A stretch of 64,000 nt of DNA from Tanypteryx hageni. Lineage: Eukaryota > Arthropoda > Insecta > Odonata > Petaluridae. The notes below the pieces were generated by a model, which was not told where the DNA came from, did no database searches, and was given only the letters and a program-made list of their open reading frames with translations. Position numbers and translations under genes: made by a program. The stretch lies in the NCBI GenBank assembly GCA_028673005.1, contig CM054116.1, forward strand, positions 34,754,854 to 34,818,853. The letters run 5' to 3'. Shown in pieces: positions 60,013 through 64,000 of the stretch. Numbering within the stretch: the first letter of the stretch is position 1; every line of letters starts with the position of its first letter.

Positions 60013-62993
60013 CCAATCCTTATTAATTTCTACCATCTTACAGTTTTGGGTGGGTTTCTCTGTATATTTGATTAAAGTTTAGGAGTTACATATTTATTTA
60101 CTTTTCTTGAAACAAAACCTTCTAAACATTTGTACCTTTGTGGGTCACCCAAATCGTGATAGCGGGTCACTCATAGATCCTCGGGTCAGAGGTTGCCTAC
60201 AACTGTTTTAGACACTTCTTATTTTCTTCCGCATAAAGCACCATGAATTTTCTCGCAACTGAATTGCCTTCTTCTAAAAAGTAGGACCTGTTTGCAAATA
60301 TTGTTTCCGATAATATTTCTTCAAAGCACGGCGGCGCAGGCATTCGAGAAGACGATGGATAACATCGAAATTTATTCGGCCTAAAATTTTGTGAGGGGAG
60401 GACGCACGGACGAATGGCGATTGCTGGTAAAACAAAAACTTAAAAATCCTTCAGATAGTCGAACAACAACTGCCGAATACCCAAGTGGCGTAACGAGATC
60501 TGGACTCATTCCACTCGGGTGGCAATCTTACGCACTAATTTCGCGATCGCAACTGTGGCCAACTTAAGATACGCGAGTCCTGGTGGATTTAGTCACGGAG
60601 CTTGAAGATATTTATCCACGCTCAATCGCCAAAAGTGGGAGTCGAGAGATTTTGGTTTCCGAAACGGGATCCGCGTCAAGTGGGTCACTCGATAAGGAAA
60701 AGTGGAAGAGGTCCTTTTCAATGAGCGCGAGACGAAAAGAAACATTTTAATGCTCGAAATCGCCGAAATTAATTCCACCGTCACGCCATGCGAGTTATTG
60801 AAAAACGAAATGGATGACCCATGGATCGATTTTTTTAAAACTGCTCCATAAGCACAGCGAAAAACCCAGCGAAAGAAAAAGAGATTCTCAGACTGATTTC
60901 GTCTCAATTCGTGATGAGAATTCAAATTATAGCTCAATATTCAATGTTTATTCCGGATATTGACGCGCATGCCAAATTATCCTGTTACTAACACAACCAT
61001 TAAAAAAAAATTAATTAGAACTCCCATGAAATACGTAATTTGAAACTATTTAACAGAGAAATAAAAAAGAATATTCTAGAAGGTTTTAATCTAAACGAAT
61101 GTTCTCGCTCTCGCCACAAACTGACCGAACTGCTTCGACGAGTCACATGATCGCGGCGCAGGCAGAAGCTTGTAAGGATTTTCCTCCTTCCGTCACGTGA
61201 TTGCCGTTTAAAGAAACTTAAGTTAGCAGTCATGCATAAGTAAATAAAATACGTGCATTCGCAATAAAATTAGATTGCATATTTGTTTCTGACGGCGACG
61301 TGACCCATAATTTGCCTGCATTCTCCGTGTATTTGTGCTCTCTGATGTTTTTCAATGCCATTGTATTTTCAAAATAACGTAGATAAAGTTTCATTTAGTA
61401 AAGAAACTGCCTGGTTTCCAGTTCCTCCTGAAAACGAAAGTTTATGAACGCTAAAAATAATCATGCGCCAATTACAGTTATTCAAAAAATCCTATTCGAT
61501 TCAGATGTAAAACTTAAAATATTAACGGGAATATAATTGACTTCGCTAGTGCAAGAAGTCTGCTTTGCTAAAATTTTTATTATGTATTTTCGATCGATTT
61601 AAATATCATTTGAAATCTATAGTAAATGCATATTTGCCTTAACGACCAAATATCAAATAAACAGAAAACCACTCAAAATTAAGAATACCTACATGAGCTA
61701 TAAATATAAAATAGCCAATCGCTGTAGGGACAGAAGCACTTCAGCTGTTGTAATAAAATGAGGGAACATTGGAAAATAACTCAAATTGCAAATCCCACGT
61801 TCGCTGGCATAAAAATACAAAAGATAACGTTCACCATTGAATCGACAGCCTCTAAATTCGCAGAGCTCCAAGGTAATATAAGGAAACTGAAGTTACGCAG
61901 CAGTTAAAGCTAAACATACAATCTTTTACGGTACTTGTCGCCGAGACTTAGCAGTTTTTGTTTCTAATTAAACGAAGAATTCAGCTCAGCGCGACCTAAT
62001 TATTTCCGTGAGGCGAATATCGGCGCATCGATTCCATTACCTTCCGATGAATTTCCCGGACCGTATGGTCATAAAGACAGTTAATTGAAACCTGCATCCC
62101 AGTTAGCCTTGACCTCGATCCAGCTCCGAGAAAGAGTCGAAGAACGAAAAAATAATAAGGGGGTGAAAACGATGGGACGAGGAAGAGAGAGGGAGGGATA
62201 TCCACGCACCCAGGAAGGCAACCTGACACTTTTTGAGCATGGCGCACATCCCGAAAGAGTCCGAGGGTAGAGCAACCTGCGCATAATTGCTCGTCCCTGG
62301 AGGGAAAGTTGCGATCGCGAATGTGGGCTAACTAATGAGCGCTTGGCACATGATAAACGCGACAAGAGAGGATGGGGAGGTACGTTCGAGGCTGACATGT
62401 TGTAGTGAGAATAGATAGGCCACGCCTTCTAGATTCATAACAATCAATTATGTTAACACGTATAATTTTTGTGCTCCCTCTCCAGACGTTTAATGACATT
62501 AAGTTGATAAAACAGAGATTCTGAAGTGCCAACAAAATATATAATGTGAGAAAGATGTTATTCCGTGACAAATATTGCTTAATGTAATTATTTAAAATTA
62601 AATAATATATTTAACTCGTAAATATTACTTTAAGTTGAATTTTGACCGATCATCAAATAGAAGTTTAGGCTAAGAAAAAAAGAACGGAGAGTTGTTTATT
62701 GGGCATTAACGAATGATTGAACGCGAGGAAAAAATCGAGCAGCGACACTATAAAAAAATATGATGTGGCCACCACATGACTTTCTCCATAACTGCAATAT
62801 TTTTAAAAATTCCAAATAGGTTAAATGATAATAAATATTTTAAGGAACTGTGAGAAAAATTTAAAGACTTTACAAAGAACAGAAATAATATCAAAGCGTA
62901 GCTGTCTAATATATGGGATCTAGCCACGAAGCTCCAACAATTAAGAAAATAATAAAAAGGAGCATTAATATGATGTAAGCGTAAAGTTTTTCA
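60013..62993. other. Intergenic sequence, no gene seen
   Basis: Mixed composition, GC-richer at 60.3-60.8 and 62.0-62.4 kb. Open frames there have no known domains, splice context or CPR-like codon bias. Confidence 0.35.
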
Positions 62994-63474
62994 AATAGTC
63001 GCCGGCAGGTGGTGTGGTGGTGGCAGCTATAAAATTAGTTTTAAAAATATCTCTTAAACAATCCATTATACGGGGAAATATTTTAAACAAAAGTCGTAGA
63101 AAATTAATTTTCCTACAACTTTATTCCAGTACTTTTTACATTCATCAAATATTAAAGGAAATATATAAAAAGCGGGTTACTCGAGTAAACACCCACTTCC
63201 AGTTGAACCATTTTAACCAAAAACTAATTAACTCTTGTGGTTTTAATAAAAATGTCAAATATAAAATTTCGCGTTGATCTGACAAATATTTTTTGAGTTA
63301 GAGTGCCGACAAAATTCCAATCACATACATACACCCACAGACATCATCGAGAAAATGGCCAAAACGTGTTCAGGAAACCTCAAAACTTGTATTTCCGTTA
63401 AAAAAATCTCGAAATCGATTTTTTTCATGAAAACAATACTTTCCTCTATATTACGTATGGGGAAAGTAAAAATT
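62994..63474 (-). repeat. Dispersed repeat, family B, copy 3
   Basis: Inverted relative to copy 1 and nearly full length (481 against 491 bp). It runs from AATAGTCGCCGGCAGGTGG through GGTGGTGGCAGCTATA, ACTAATTAACTC and ACATCATCGAGAAAATGG to TACGTATGGGGAAAGTAAAAATT. The terminal hairpin ACTTTCC...GGAAAGT is present. No coding frame. Confidence 0.78.
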
Positions 63475-64000
63475 ATTATTCTGAAAAGACTATAATCTGG
63501 TCGCAATTAGAACTAGACGAGCAGCGATAGAAATACATAAAAATATAAGTAAGGATTCCAAGAGACGGCAGAAAATATTCTATCACAAATGGATAAAAAT
63601 TTAACGGCATTAACTGATACGAATGGAAGATCCTAAATGAATACTGAATTCTATCAGTAAGAATAAAATAACATTCCTTAAAGGTGAGAAAAGAGACAAT
63701 AAAAGAAAACTAAGCTTAAAGATGACGAATACTACAGGTATAAGGAACGATAGAAGCATTTAGGAATTGACCAAAAGAAAGAAAAAGAGCCGATATACAG
63801 TCAGATATAATTAAAGGAGAAGAGGACCAAGATATCAAGAAAATTAATAACGATAAGGATATGCGTGAGGGTTATTCTCGCAAAGATGTTCACAAGAACA
63901 TAAAAGTGACAGAAGTACCGGTGATATGGATTACGCGCAAGACCACTAAGGATACCAAGTTGCAAGATAAATCTACAAAGCTTTGAAGCGTTACATATAT
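63475..64000. other. Window edge, no gene seen
   Basis: Purine-rich, AT-rich sequence. The + strand translation is lysine-rich and broken by stops; it is not convincing as a LINE or gene. Confidence 0.3.

Noticed and set aside
63475..64000. Lysine-rich sequence resembling the 5' part of a LINE
   Set aside because: Broken by many stops and without a recognisable reverse transcriptase or endonuclease motif.

Overview
The window is a piece of an arthropod, almost certainly insect, nuclear chromosome. It is AT-rich, intron-bearing and full of transposon debris. The assignment rests on four Rebers-Riddiford RR-2 chitin-binding cuticular protein genes (CPR family). Each has a metazoan TATA promoter, a tiny first coding exon and AATAAA poly(A) signals. 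I cannot name the species. The repeat landscape and the Ala/Tyr/Pro-rich RR-2 style would fit a hemimetabolous or palaeopteran insect, but that is a weak inference.

Layout. The first half (1-30.4 kb) carries the four CPR genes, all on the + strand: CPR-1 (1278-2332), CPR-2 (10361-11444), CPR-3 (23225-24000) and CPR-4 (28597-30220). All share one plan: TATA box, short 5' leader, an exon of 4-5 codons (MAFK, MAYK or MALLK), a phase-0 intron, then one large exon with the rest of the signal peptide, an Ala/Tyr/Pro-rich arm, the RR-2 domain and an AAPV/AYAAP tail. The encoded proteins should be secreted by epidermis and bind chitin in hard cuticle. CPR-1 and CPR-2 are so alike in exon 2 and proximal promoter that recent duplication or gene conversion is likely.

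The second half has no complete gene. Two well-formed coding exons on the - strand (43504-43653 and 39977-40134), in compatible phase, look like the linker before the PH-BEACH region of a neurobeachin-like (BEACH) protein. The rest of that gene was not found here.

Between genes are many mobile-element remnants. These include a LINE fragment inserted into an older, opposite-strand LINE with an 11-bp target-site duplication (2.7-4.0 kb), and a third LINE tail at 12.7 kb. There are several hAT-type MITEs, some with recognisable 8-bp duplications, and a 566-bp perfect-layout palindrome made from two inverted copies of a mariner-like transposase 3' end (35.4-36.0 kb). A tRNA-derived SINE has an exact 13-bp duplication (46.1-46.5 kb), a tRNA-Gly-like SINE pair shows an internal inversion (59.5-60.0 kb), and an unclassified dispersed family occurs at 49.9, 58.2 and 63.0 kb. 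GC-rich islands at about 16.2-16.7, 24.5-25.6, 31.8-33.3, 34.5-35.1, 36.5-37.1, 47.8-48.1 and 54.9-55.8 kb hold no gene I can support; some may be promoters or noncoding first exons.
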